A stretch of DNA of 22,865 bases, taken from the NCBI GenBank assembly GCA_029987235.1, contig DALTWF010000026.1:1-22865 (forward strand), read 5' to 3'. The stretch comes from Methanocorpusculum sp. (lineage in GTDB: Archaea > Halobacteriota > Methanomicrobia > Methanomicrobiales > Methanocorpusculaceae). The notes beneath the pieces are model-generated. The model searched no databases and was not told the origin of the DNA. It worked only from the letters and a program-made list of their open reading frames with translations. The position numbers were made by a program, and so were the translations under genes. Positions 7,283-14,536 of the stretch are shown here, one piece after another (position 1 is the stretch's first letter; each line of letters starts with the position of its first letter).

Positions 7283-8289
7283 CCAAAGAAATTCTTATCA
7301 GGGCAGATACTTCAGAGGATTTTGACGAGCGGAAAAAAACAGCGGAGCAGGCGCTTGAAAACGGGTTTACGAATATCCTGCTCTGTTTCGGCGATGAAAA
7401 ACTTGCAGACCTTGGGAAATACAATGTATTTTACCGCAACGGCTGCGACATCTCATCAGATATGGGATGCGGAAAACTTTTGCGGATTGCATCGCCAGAA
7501 GACCTGGAAAAAGCATACGGGATAAAAGCGGATTTTCTCATTCTTGAAACCACAGACTGGAAAGTAATTCCTCTCGAAAATCTTATTGCGCATTTTCAGA
7601 AATCCGGAACTAAACTCTTCGTTTCCGCAGAATCCGCAGAAGATGCACGTCTTTTCCTTCAAACGATGGAATGCGGCTGTGACGGGATATGCATCCTTGG
7701 AAAAAGACTTGATGAATTCAAGGACCTGATACGGCCTAATCATCCGGATATTTTCCTTGAAGAAGCAGTTATTACAAAAATAACCCCGCTTGGATTAGGC
7801 GACCGTGTATGTATTGACACCTGTTCTCTTCTGAATGAAGGGGATTCAATGTTTATCGGGTCGCAGTCTGCGGCGCTTTTTTGTGTCTGCTCGGAAAGTT
7901 TTGAAAACGGTTATGTCGCCCCCCGGCCGTTTCGGGTAAACGCAGGCGCCGTCCACTCATATATTTTAAATGCGGACGATTCCACGAATTATTTGTCGGA
8001 AATAAAGAGCGGGGCGCGCCTGTTAGTGCGTTCAAACGATGGTTCAATTCGTGAAGTCTATGCAGGGCGTGTAAAATGCGAAGTCCGCCCGCTTCTGTTA
8101 ATTGAAGCAAAGGCGCGCAGCGGATTGTGTTCTGTAATTTTGCAGAATGCAGAAACCGTTCGTTTACTGACAACGGACGGCGCAAAAAGCGTGTCAAAAC
8201 TGAAAGAAGGCGACCATGCATATATCAGAGCAGAAACCGGGGGCAGGCATTTCGGGCATCTGATGTCTGAGACCATTGTGGAAAAATGA
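7279..8289 (+). CDS. 3-dehydroquinate synthase type II
   Basis: It converts ADH to 3-dehydroquinate by NAD-dependent oxidative deamination and cyclisation, and is unrelated to bacterial AroB. Diagnostic blocks in the 336 residues are LETTDWKVIPLENLIA (89-104), GLGDRVCIDTCSLLNEGDSM (172-191), IGSQSAALF (193-201) and YVAPRPFRVNAGAVHSYIL (212-230), all typical of the archaeal family. The length is within the family range. The ATG overlaps the stop of the ADH synthase gene (ATGA at 7279-7282) and its own stop overlaps the next gene the same way, so translation is probably coupled. Confidence 0.95.
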   Translation: MTKEILIRADTSEDFDERKKTAEQALENGFTNILLCFGDEKLADLGKYNVFYRNGCDISSDMGCGKLLRIASPEDLEKAYGIKADFLILETTDWKVIPLENLIAHFQKSGTKLFVSAESAEDARLFLQTMECGCDGICILGKRLDEFKDLIRPNHPDIFLEEAVITKITPLGLGDRVCIDTCSLLNEGDSMFIGSQSAALFCVCSESFENGYVAPRPFRVNAGAVHSYILNADDSTNYLSEIKSGARLLVRSNDGSIREVYAGRVKCEVRPLLLIEAKARSGLCSVILQNAETVRLLTTDGAKSVSKLKEGDHAYIRAETGGRHFGHLMSETIVEK

Positions 8290-9566
8290 CGCTGGTCTGC
8301 GCAAGTATAACCTCGGAAAAGGAGGCGGTTGCTGCCGTTAAATCCAATGCTGATGCAATCGAGTGGCGTTTTGATTTATTTGACAGAGTGCCTGATTCAT
8401 TTGCATTTGACAAACGCTTTATCAATATCGCAGCCTTTAAAGAGAAACTGACGCCCGGCCTTGCCCGGCGTGCGCTGGATGCGGGCGCATCATTTCTTGA
8501 CATTGATGAAAATTCCCGCGCAAACGGGATTTTTCCAAAAGATAAGGTTATTTCATCGCATCATGATTTTGAGTCAACGCCGGAATCTCAAGAAATCATC
8601 TCGATTTTCGCACGGCTCGAAAAAAACGGGCTGCCCAAAGCCGCTTTTACTGTACATGATGCGAATGATTTAGTGCAGATTGCGCGGGCGGCTGAAATTC
8701 TGAAAAAAAACGGGCGCCCGTTTATTCTCATCGGCATGGGAGACTGCGGTAAACTTACGCGGATTTGCGCTAACCTGCTTGGTTCGATGCTGAATTACGC
8801 ATGTATTGAAAAACCAACTGCGCACGGACAGCTGCGCATTGATGAAATAAAACCATATGACTATGTCTGCGCTGTGTGCGGCTGGCCGCTTGATTATACG
8901 TTATCGCCTGTAATTCACAATGCCGCATTCAAAAAAGCAGGGATAAACGGGTATTATCTCAAAATCCCCTGCAGACCTGAAGATGCAAACCTTTTGCCGG
9001 AACTGATGGAAAAATACGGCATGTCCGGGCTGAATATCACGATTCCGTTAAAACAGGCGGTGATTCCGTATCTGAAATCAGTAACTTTTGATGCAGAAAA
9101 AACCGGAGCGGTAAACACCATAACAAAAGACCTTGCCGGATACAACACCGATATCTGCGGCATTTCAGAAGTCCTTGACCGGTTTTCTCCGGCGGGTAAA
9201 AAAATTCTCCTGATTGGCGCAGGAGGCGCCGCACGTGCCGCGGCTTTTTACTGCAAAAATGCGGGCGCACGTCTATTTATTACAAACCGTACTATGGAAA
9301 AGGCACAATCTCTTGCAAAAGAATTCGGAGGGTGCGCTGTTTCTCCGGAAAATGCCGGAACATTTGATATTTACATAAATGCAACACCCGCGGCACCTGC
9401 GGTGGAAATTCCCTGCGGCGCCGTATATTTTGACATGAAATACGGACAGGGCGCCGGATTCGGACGCGATATGCTGATAACGCAGGCCGCAGAAGCGTTT
9501 CGCATCTGGACAAACCATGCGGCAGACAAAAATGCGATGTATAAGGCACTGGAGGAAAATCAGTGA
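8286..9566 (+). CDS. aroDE: Bifunctional 3-dehydroquinate dehydratase - shikimate dehydrogenase (AroD-AroE fusion)
   Basis: This 426-residue fusion carries out two consecutive steps, dehydroquinate to dehydroshikimate to shikimate. Residues 1-195 are a type I dehydratase: catalytic His93 in SSHHDFESTP, Schiff-base Lys118 in GLPKAAF, an IGMGDCGKLTRI segment (149-160) and HGQL near the end. Residues 197-426 are an NADP-dependent shikimate dehydrogenase: CGWPLDYTLSPVIHN (198-212), catalytic Lys256 in NITIPLKQ, Asp289 in GYNTDICG, the nucleotide-binding GAGGAARA (311-318) and NRT (334-336). The domain order is the same as in the plant and chlamydial fusions. There is no stop or frameshift at the junction, which is a short linker near 190-196. 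Both neighbours overlap it (ATGA and GTGA). Confidence 0.93.
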   Translation: MTLVCASITSEKEAVAAVKSNADAIEWRFDLFDRVPDSFAFDKRFINIAAFKEKLTPGLARRALDAGASFLDIDENSRANGIFPKDKVISSHHDFESTPESQEIISIFARLEKNGLPKAAFTVHDANDLVQIARAAEILKKNGRPFILIGMGDCGKLTRICANLLGSMLNYACIEKPTAHGQLRIDEIKPYDYVCAVCGWPLDYTLSPVIHNAAFKKAGINGYYLKIPCRPEDANLLPELMEKYGMSGLNITIPLKQAVIPYLKSVTFDAEKTGAVNTITKDLAGYNTDICGISEVLDRFSPAGKKILLIGAGGAARAAAFYCKNAGARLFITNRTMEKAQSLAKEFGGCAVSPENAGTFDIYINATPAAPAVEIPCGAVYFDMKYGQGAGFGRDMLITQAAEAFRIWTNHAADKNAMYKALEENQ

Positions 9567-10390
9567 CCGGTTGCGGCATTTCGCACGGGGCGCTTTCCGT
9601 AATCAATGCGATAGCTTCCGGAAAGGGCGCCGCATTCGGCATATCGCTTGAAACACGCGCCGAAGTGGATATTTGCGGAACCGGATTTTCACTTGAGGTA
9701 AACGGAAATCCTGCAAACCCTGATTTTGCAAAACAGCTTGTTTTGTCCGTATGTCCGGATGCATCAGGTGCAAAAATCAGAACCAAATCAAATATCCCTG
9801 CCGCAAAAGGACTCAAATCAAGCAGTGCTGCGGCAAATGCAATTCTTCTTGCGGCATGCAGCGAAGCAGGTCTGGAAATGCGCACGGATGAAATGCTGAA
9901 AAATAATACACGCGCCTCAAAAACAGCAGGTGTAAGCATAACCGGCGCCCTTGATGATGCAGCTGCATCTTTATTGGGCGGGCTTGTTTTTTCCGACAAT
10001 ACAGAGGGACAAATCATTGAACGCCGCAGGATGCCAAAAAATTATGCGGTTGTTATTCATGTTCCACCGGATGAAATCCCGACATGTACATTTCCTGCCG
10101 CAAAGTTCCAAAAATATGCAGCCGAATCCGAATCCTTATTTGAAAAAGCGCGTGCCGGCGATATTTTTTCAGCGATGTATGAAAACGGCGCCCTTGTTGC
10201 AGATGCCCTCAGACGAGCGCCCGATACGGCGGATTTTGCCCTGAAATGCGGCGCCTCTGCCGCAGGAATTTCCGGATGCGGGCCGGCGACTGGAATTCTG
10301 GTTGAAAAAGACTGCTTGCATGAATTTTTCACAGAATTCGGCCGCAAAAACTGTATTACAGCTGAAATATGGAACGGAGGCACTTTATGA
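9563..10390 (+). CDS. aroK: Shikimate kinase, archaeal GHMP type
   Basis: It phosphorylates shikimate to shikimate 3-phosphate. The 275-residue protein belongs to the GHMP kinase superfamily, not to the P-loop AroK of bacteria. It has the ATP-binding GHMP motif PAAKGLKSSSAAANA (79-93) and a C-terminal SAAGISGCGPATGILV block matching the GHMP motif 3. It starts with GTG within GTGA, overlapping the stop of the fusion gene, with a strong GGAGG at 9551-9555. The position between AroDE and EPSP synthase excludes homoserine or mevalonate kinase as the better reading. Confidence 0.92.
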   Translation: MTGCGISHGALSVINAIASGKGAAFGISLETRAEVDICGTGFSLEVNGNPANPDFAKQLVLSVCPDASGAKIRTKSNIPAAKGLKSSSAAANAILLAACSEAGLEMRTDEMLKNNTRASKTAGVSITGALDDAAASLLGGLVFSDNTEGQIIERRRMPKNYAVVIHVPPDEIPTCTFPAAKFQKYAAESESLFEKARAGDIFSAMYENGALVADALRRAPDTADFALKCGASAAGISGCGPATGILVEKDCLHEFFTEFGRKNCITAEIWNGGTL

Positions 10391-11616
10391 TGGAAATAAA
10401 ACAGGGTGCCCTTTCTGGAACAATCCGTGCCCCCCCGTCAAAAAGCGCCGCAATCCGTGAATATATCTTAAGTGCGCGGGCGCCGGAAAAGTCTGTAATT
10501 TCAAACCCGCTGTACTGCGAAGATACAAATGCCGTACTGAATGCATTAGAGGCATTCGGCGCATCTGTTGAAAAAAACAAAGAAACCCTTGTTATTTCCG
10601 GGGGATATCTCCATGCTGCCCCGCAAATCGACTGCAAAAATTCAGCGACCGCAATGCGTTTTTTAGCAGCGCTTGCAGCAGATTTTTCCAATACAACCGA
10701 GTTTTGCGGCGACGAATCCCTTTGCAGACGCCCCATACAGCCGCTTCTTTCAGCGCTGGAAAATGCCGGGGCAAACATTACTTCTGAAAACGGTCACGCG
10801 CCCTTTTCCGTAACAGGACCAACCGCCGGTGCGGATATGTATATTTCAGGCGATATATCCTCACAGTTCATATCCGCCCTGCTTATTTCAGCACCAGAAA
10901 ACGGGCGCTGCATACATGTATCAGGTGAACCTGTTTCCGCCCCGTATATTGACATGACCATCTCCGCGCTGAAAAATCATGGTGTATCTGTGGAAAAAAC
11001 CGCAGACGGCTGGGAAATCCCCCCGGGCGCGTCAGTTCGTTCTTGCGACATAACACTTCCCGGCGATTACTCAAATGCTGCATATTTCCTTGCAGGAGGG
11101 GCGCTTCTTGGGGATGTCACTGTGGAAAATCTGCCCCGCAGAACCACGCAGGGCGATAAGATAATCGTTGACATCCTGAAAGAATTCGGCGCGGATGTTT
11201 TCGTGCAGGAACATTCTGTCAGGGTAAGAAAAGCGGGGCTCAAAGGTACAGATGTAAATATCAGAGACGCCCCGGATTTATTTCCAATACTCTGCGTAAT
11301 TGCCTCGCAGGCAGAAGGCACAAGCCGGATTTACGGCGCGCCCCATCTCAAAGACAAGGAATCCAACCGGATTGAAACAACCGTTTCATTTCTGAAAAAC
11401 ATGGGCGCAGATATAACTGCCCTTCCAGACGGAGCAGTGATAAAGGGAAAATCCAATCTTTTGGGAAGTACAATATATACGCATAACGACCACCGGATAG
11501 CAATGTCAGCCATCATTGCAGGATTGTGCGCCAAAGGCGTGACAACAATAGACTGCGACTGCACCGCAGTATCCTATCCGGATTTTCTCTTAGACCTTGC
11601 GAGGCTGAAAAAATGA
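10387..11616 (+). CDS. aroA: 3-phosphoshikimate 1-carboxyvinyltransferase (EPSP synthase)
   Basis: It transfers the enolpyruvyl group of PEP to shikimate 3-phosphate. The 409-residue protein has APPSKSAAIRE (15-25), CKNSATAMRF (83-92), GDESLCRRPIQPL (108-120), SSQFISALL, DAPDLFPIL, KDKESNRI and NDHRIAMS, the expected order for the family. In the second motif the glycine of the usual N-x-G-T-x-M-R pattern is Ala87, and Phe92 stands where Pro is common. The start is taken at 10387 (ATGATGG), where ATG overlaps the kinase stop, six bases after GGAGG at 10376-10380. The ATG at 10390 is equally placed, and an in-frame ATG at 10369 would lie upstream of that ribosome site. Confidence 0.94.
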   Translation: MMEIKQGALSGTIRAPPSKSAAIREYILSARAPEKSVISNPLYCEDTNAVLNALEAFGASVEKNKETLVISGGYLHAAPQIDCKNSATAMRFLAALAADFSNTTEFCGDESLCRRPIQPLLSALENAGANITSENGHAPFSVTGPTAGADMYISGDISSQFISALLISAPENGRCIHVSGEPVSAPYIDMTISALKNHGVSVEKTADGWEIPPGASVRSCDITLPGDYSNAAYFLAGGALLGDVTVENLPRRTTQGDKIIVDILKEFGADVFVQEHSVRVRKAGLKGTDVNIRDAPDLFPILCVIASQAEGTSRIYGAPHLKDKESNRIETTVSFLKNMGADITALPDGAVIKGKSNLLGSTIYTHNDHRIAMSAIIAGLCAKGVTTIDCDCTAVSYPDFLLDLARLKK

Positions 11617-12695
11617 ATACAATAGGCAGTTCACTGAAACTAACTCTCTTCGGCGCAAGTCACGACCCGTTTATCGGCTGCATAATTGATGGAATACCGG
11701 CGGGATACCTGATAGATGAAGATAAAATCTATGAAGACCTTGCACTTCGGAAACCTGCTCCCGGAATCGGAACAGCACGTACTGAAGACGATATTCCTGC
11801 AATATCAGGACTCTTCAACGGTGTTACAACGGGAAAACCCCTTACCATAACCTTTGCAAATACGAATATAAACGACAAGGATTATGACACAATTCAGCGT
11901 GTTCCGCGCCCCGGACACGCTGATTATCCGGCATTCTGTAAATACGGCGCATCACGCGATGTGCGCGGGGGAGGAATGTTTTCCGGGCGTATGACAGCAC
12001 CCCTTGTTGCCTGCGGGGCGATATTGCGCGATTTCTGCGGCGCATTTGGTATTTCGGTCGGTTCGTATGTTTCACGCATCGGAAACGTTGTTGATACAGG
12101 TGAATACCTGCCGGATGAAATCATGCGTGTTTCGCGCACGAATGCGCTTCGTGCCATGTCGCAGCATCTTGAAATGCAGATGAAAGCAGAGATTCTTGCG
12201 GCAAAATCAGACGGAGACAGTGTTGGGGGAATTGTTCGCTGTGTTTCAGCAGGTCTCCCCCCGGGCCTTGGCGAGCCGTTTTTTGATACGCTTGACGGCG
12301 AAATTGCAAAGGCAGTATTTGCCATTCCGGGAATCAAGGGGATTTCATTCGGCGCGGGATTTGCCTCTGCGAAAATGCGCGGCTCGGAAAACAATGATTC
12401 ATACCGGATGGAAAACGGCAGTGTGGAAACTGAATCAAACAATGCAGGAGGGGTTTTAGGCGGAATGGCAAATGGGGCGGCGCTTGATTTTTCCGTGGTT
12501 TTCAAACCAACGCCTTCAATTGCAAAGCCGCAGAAATCAGTCGACCTGGTGGACTATTCTGATGCGCAGCTTTTCGTAAAAGGACGACACGACCCCTGTA
12601 TTGCGCCGCGCGGGGCGATTGTGGTTGAAGCAATGACACTTTTTGTCTTATCTGATTTACTCATCCGCGGAGGATATGCAGCATGCCAAAAATAG
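11613..12695 (+). CDS. aroC: Chorismate synthase, divergent (clostridial-like) form
   Basis: It eliminates phosphate from EPSP to give chorismate using reduced FMN. The 360-residue protein keeps catalytic His17 in GASHD (usually GESHG), His102 in RPGHADY, and the DVRGGGMFSGRMTAP block (116-130), where most chorismate synthases have GGGRxSxRET. The C-terminal RHDPCIAPRGAIVVEAM is as expected. The wording of GASH, GHADY, RGGGxFSGRxTAPLV and the short N-terminal insert recall the divergent forms found in clostridia rather than typical archaeal AroC. The start at 11613 (ATGA overlapping the aroA stop) gives the family N-terminus; the longer in-frame extension from 11526 lies inside aroA and is rejected. 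Confidence 0.92.
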   Translation: MNTIGSSLKLTLFGASHDPFIGCIIDGIPAGYLIDEDKIYEDLALRKPAPGIGTARTEDDIPAISGLFNGVTTGKPLTITFANTNINDKDYDTIQRVPRPGHADYPAFCKYGASRDVRGGGMFSGRMTAPLVACGAILRDFCGAFGISVGSYVSRIGNVVDTGEYLPDEIMRVSRTNALRAMSQHLEMQMKAEILAAKSDGDSVGGIVRCVSAGLPPGLGEPFFDTLDGEIAKAVFAIPGIKGISFGAGFASAKMRGSENNDSYRMENGSVETESNNAGGVLGGMANGAALDFSVVFKPTPSIAKPQKSVDLVDYSDAQLFVKGRHDPCIAPRGAIVVEAMTLFVLSDLLIRGGYAACQK

Positions 12696-12955
12696 ACGAA
12701 CTGCGCAGCGCGATTGCAGAATCCGACCGTGAGATTCTGAAATTAATCGGTGAGCGCCTGAAGCTTGCAGAAAAAATCGGCGAGATAAAAAAAGAACAGG
12801 GGCTTGACATTATTGTTTCTGAGGTGGAAGAAGCAGTTCTCGCACGGTATGTTGAGGTGGGAAAATCCTGCGGTATTCGTGAGGAGACCGCAAAAAAACT
12901 TGCGCGTCTGCTTATTGATGAAGCCGTAGCGCATCAGAAAAATATACGGGAATAA
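12683..12955 (+). CDS. aroQ: Chorismate mutase, AroQ class
   Basis: This 90-residue all-helical protein rearranges chorismate to prephenate, the branch to phenylalanine and tyrosine. It has the AroQ pattern: IDELRSAIAESDREILKLI, the Arg/Lys-rich second helix LAEKIGEIKKEQG, and a C-terminal helix with EEAVLARYVEVGK then LIDEAVAHQ. The length is right for a free-standing AroQ domain, with no fused prephenate dehydratase or dehydrogenase. It overlaps aroC by 13 bp and has a strong GGAGGAT at 12669-12675. It is the last gene of the operon and its stop lies one base from the stop of the convergent thg1. Confidence 0.9.
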   Translation: MPKIDELRSAIAESDREILKLIGERLKLAEKIGEIKKEQGLDIIVSEVEEAVLARYVEVGKSCGIREETAKKLARLLIDEAVAHQKNIRE

Positions 12956-12956
12956 T

Positions 12957-13673
12957 CTACAGTTTTTCAAGAAGCCAGGCGCGCCCGGCAGGTTCCTTGA
13001 AAAGCGGAATATCATAATCTGTTTTTATCGTCCGGCGCAGAACCGTTACTTTTTCATCAGTGATTGGATTATATCCTTCACGCTCGATTTGCGTATGATA
13101 CAGGCAGATTCCGCGCCGCTGCCAGGCAGGGGTTTCTGCAAGATTAATGCCGTGTGCAAACGCTAATTCGTGAAGCGCAGAAGCATTCAGTCCGTCAAGT
13201 TTTTTCTGCGCGGCTGATGCAGAAAACCCGCTGTCGCAGAGCAGTTTCTGCGCATAACCGTTTATGTGGTTGCGCCATGCTTCCGCCTGACGCCAGGCAA
13301 AATAATCCGGCGCAAGTTCTTTTGTTATCGGAATCACGCGTGAATCGAAGGAAACCGGTGACTTACTGCCGGATGCAATCGTAAACGCTGACGATACAAA
13401 ACCCGCGGCAACCGAGTTTAGTTTTTCCACACGGTTGTCAAAGACCTCTGTATCAAAATACAGACTTATCTCATCGGAAAAGGTGTAGGCAAAGCGCGGA
13501 GACAGCCCGCTGTCTTCAATCAGCGCGCGCGCAGCCGTAACAAAGAAGCCGGAAAACGTTTCATCATACGGTTTAGCAAACTCTTTTGAAAATGCATGAA
13601 ACGACCTGCCGTCCAGCCGTAAAATAAACGGGAGAGTGGTGGTAAGCCCTGAAAAAATCTCCCGGTTTTTCAT
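12957..13673 (-). CDS. thg1: Thg1-family 3'-5' nucleotidyltransferase (tRNA-His guanylyltransferase-like)
   Basis: Thg1-family enzymes add nucleotides in the reverse, 3'-5', direction: eukaryotic Thg1 adds G-1 to tRNA-His, and archaeal/bacterial Thg1-like proteins repair 5'-truncated tRNAs. The 238-residue protein has the polymerase-palm signature FILRLDGRSFHAFSK (16-30, metal ligand Asp21) and TFSDEISLYF (64-73, metal ligand Asp67), followed by the family C-terminal part WRQAEAWRNHINGYAQKLL. Its length is normal for the archaeal form. Whether it acts on tRNA-His or in repair depends on whether this genome's tRNA-His gene encodes G-1, which is outside this window. The start lies 12 bp after the PRC-barrel gene, and the pair is probably co-transcribed. 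Confidence 0.88.
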   Translation of the reverse strand: MKNREIFSGLTTTLPFILRLDGRSFHAFSKEFAKPYDETFSGFFVTAARALIEDSGLSPRFAYTFSDEISLYFDTEVFDNRVEKLNSVAAGFVSSAFTIASGSKSPVSFDSRVIPITKELAPDYFAWRQAEAWRNHINGYAQKLLCDSGFSASAAQKKLDGLNASALHELAFAHGINLAETPAWQRRGICLYHTQIEREGYNPITDEKVTVLRRTIKTDYDIPLFKEPAGRAWLLEKL

Positions 13674-13685
13674 AAAAAGGAAAAA

Positions 13686-13961
13686 TTATGCTCCGAAGAG
13701 CGGGGTTTCGGAAGGCGTCTTAAAGCTTCCCGGAATGTGGCGTACAATCACAATATCTCCGACAACTTTTACGATTCTGAACGGAATAATAACTCCTGCG
13801 AAGTTCTTGAGGTCGATTATATCCTGATTTACTTCTTTCAGTGCGAGTCCGTTAACTCTTTTATTTACAACATCAAGGGTGATATCTGCAATTTTTCCCA
13901 GGTATGCTGCTTTTTCCGAATATACACTCATGCCGTAAAGTTCTGACAACTGCCTTTTCAT
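13686..13961 (-). CDS. PRC-barrel domain protein
   Basis: The 91-residue protein is a single PRC-barrel: LYGMSVYSEKAAYLGKIADI (8-27) with the typical hydrophobic-Gly-hydrophobic opening, then a strand pair NKRVNGLAL and VIIPFRIVKVVGDIVIV. Small euryarchaeal PRC-barrel proteins include the CdpB proteins that help FtsZ-based cell division, and others of unknown role, so a division-related function is only a possibility. A TATA-like ACTTATAGG (minus strand, 13994-13986) lies 29 nt before the ATG. It precedes thg1. Confidence 0.8.
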   Translation of the reverse strand: MKRQLSELYGMSVYSEKAAYLGKIADITLDVVNKRVNGLALKEVNQDIIDLKNFAGVIIPFRIVKVVGDIVIVRHIPGSFKTPSETPLFGA

Positions 13962-14063
13962 AAGTAAGAATAATATCTATTTTTGCCTATAAGTAACTTG
14001 TCATTGGACTACACAAAAAGACAATAATATTCAAACATCTGAACGACCAATATGTAGTAAACA
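13962..14063. promoter_or_regulatory. Divergent promoter region, PRC-barrel/thg1 versus GNAT gene
   Basis: The 102-bp AT-rich spacer between divergent genes holds a TATA-like box for the minus strand at 13986-13994 and an AATAATATTC stretch at about 14023-14032 that could serve the GNAT gene. No Shine-Dalgarno is visible on either side. Confidence 0.35.
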
Positions 14064-14519
14064 ATGGAACATATTCACGTGAGAAATTTCACCCCGAAGG
14101 ATTACCGTGAGGTATGTATTTTGGATGCCCCGATGTTCGAAAACATGGGAGGATATGTTCTATTCCGTCATATTCAGGAACTTTTCGGCGAACTTTTCTT
14201 TGTTGCAGAAGATACCGAATCCGGAAAAATTGTCGGTTATGTCCTCGGGGGCATTCACCTTGACAAGCCCGATACCGGAAAACTCATCAGAATCGGAGTG
14301 GCAAAACCTTATCAAAGAAAGGAATGCGGCACCAAACTTTGCGAAGCACTTTTTGCCGCGCTGAAAGCCCGCGGGGTGAAAAAGGTTCATCTGACTACGG
14401 CGGAAACAAATACCGCTGCCGTTTCCTTTTATAAAAAGAACGGCTTTGTGCTGACTGATTTTGTTTCCGGCTATTTCTATCCGGATATTCCCCGGCTTGT
14501 ATTTGAAAAAGAATTGTAG
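14064..14519 (+). CDS. GNAT family N-acetyltransferase
   Basis: The 151-residue protein has the GNAT fold pattern: an N-terminal HIHVRNFTPKDYREV strand-helix, a central GKIVGYVLG strand (54-62), motif A LIRIGVAKPYQRKECGTKL (75-92; acetyl-CoA loop Q84-x-x-x-x-G89-T90), and motif B ETNTAAVSFYKKNGF (114-128). It transfers acetyl from acetyl-CoA to an amine; a RimI-like protein target or a small molecule are both possible and cannot be told apart here. The gene 17 bp downstream is a secreted LRR protein, which gives no functional clue. Confidence 0.8.
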   Translation: MEHIHVRNFTPKDYREVCILDAPMFENMGGYVLFRHIQELFGELFFVAEDTESGKIVGYVLGGIHLDKPDTGKLIRIGVAKPYQRKECGTKLCEALFAALKARGVKKVHLTTAETNTAAVSFYKKNGFVLTDFVSGYFYPDIPRLVFEKEL

Positions 14520-14536
14520 AAAGCAGGTGCTTTTCT

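Noticed and set aside
9292..10017. Long minus-strand ORF (241 codons) opposite aroDE and the shikimate kinase gene
   Set aside because: It lies wholly antisense to two well-identified genes, its product has no recognisable motif, and it is explained by codon bias in the sense genes.
8286..11616. Different base composition (many GGCGC words) in aroDE to aroA, suggesting transfer of the operon
   Set aside because: It is only an impression. No codon counts could be made, and the proteins except chorismate synthase look archaeal.
11924..12505. Minus-strand ORF (193 codons) opposite aroC
   Set aside because: It is antisense to a clear chorismate synthase, and its Pro/Arg/Ser-rich product is typical of a shadow frame.
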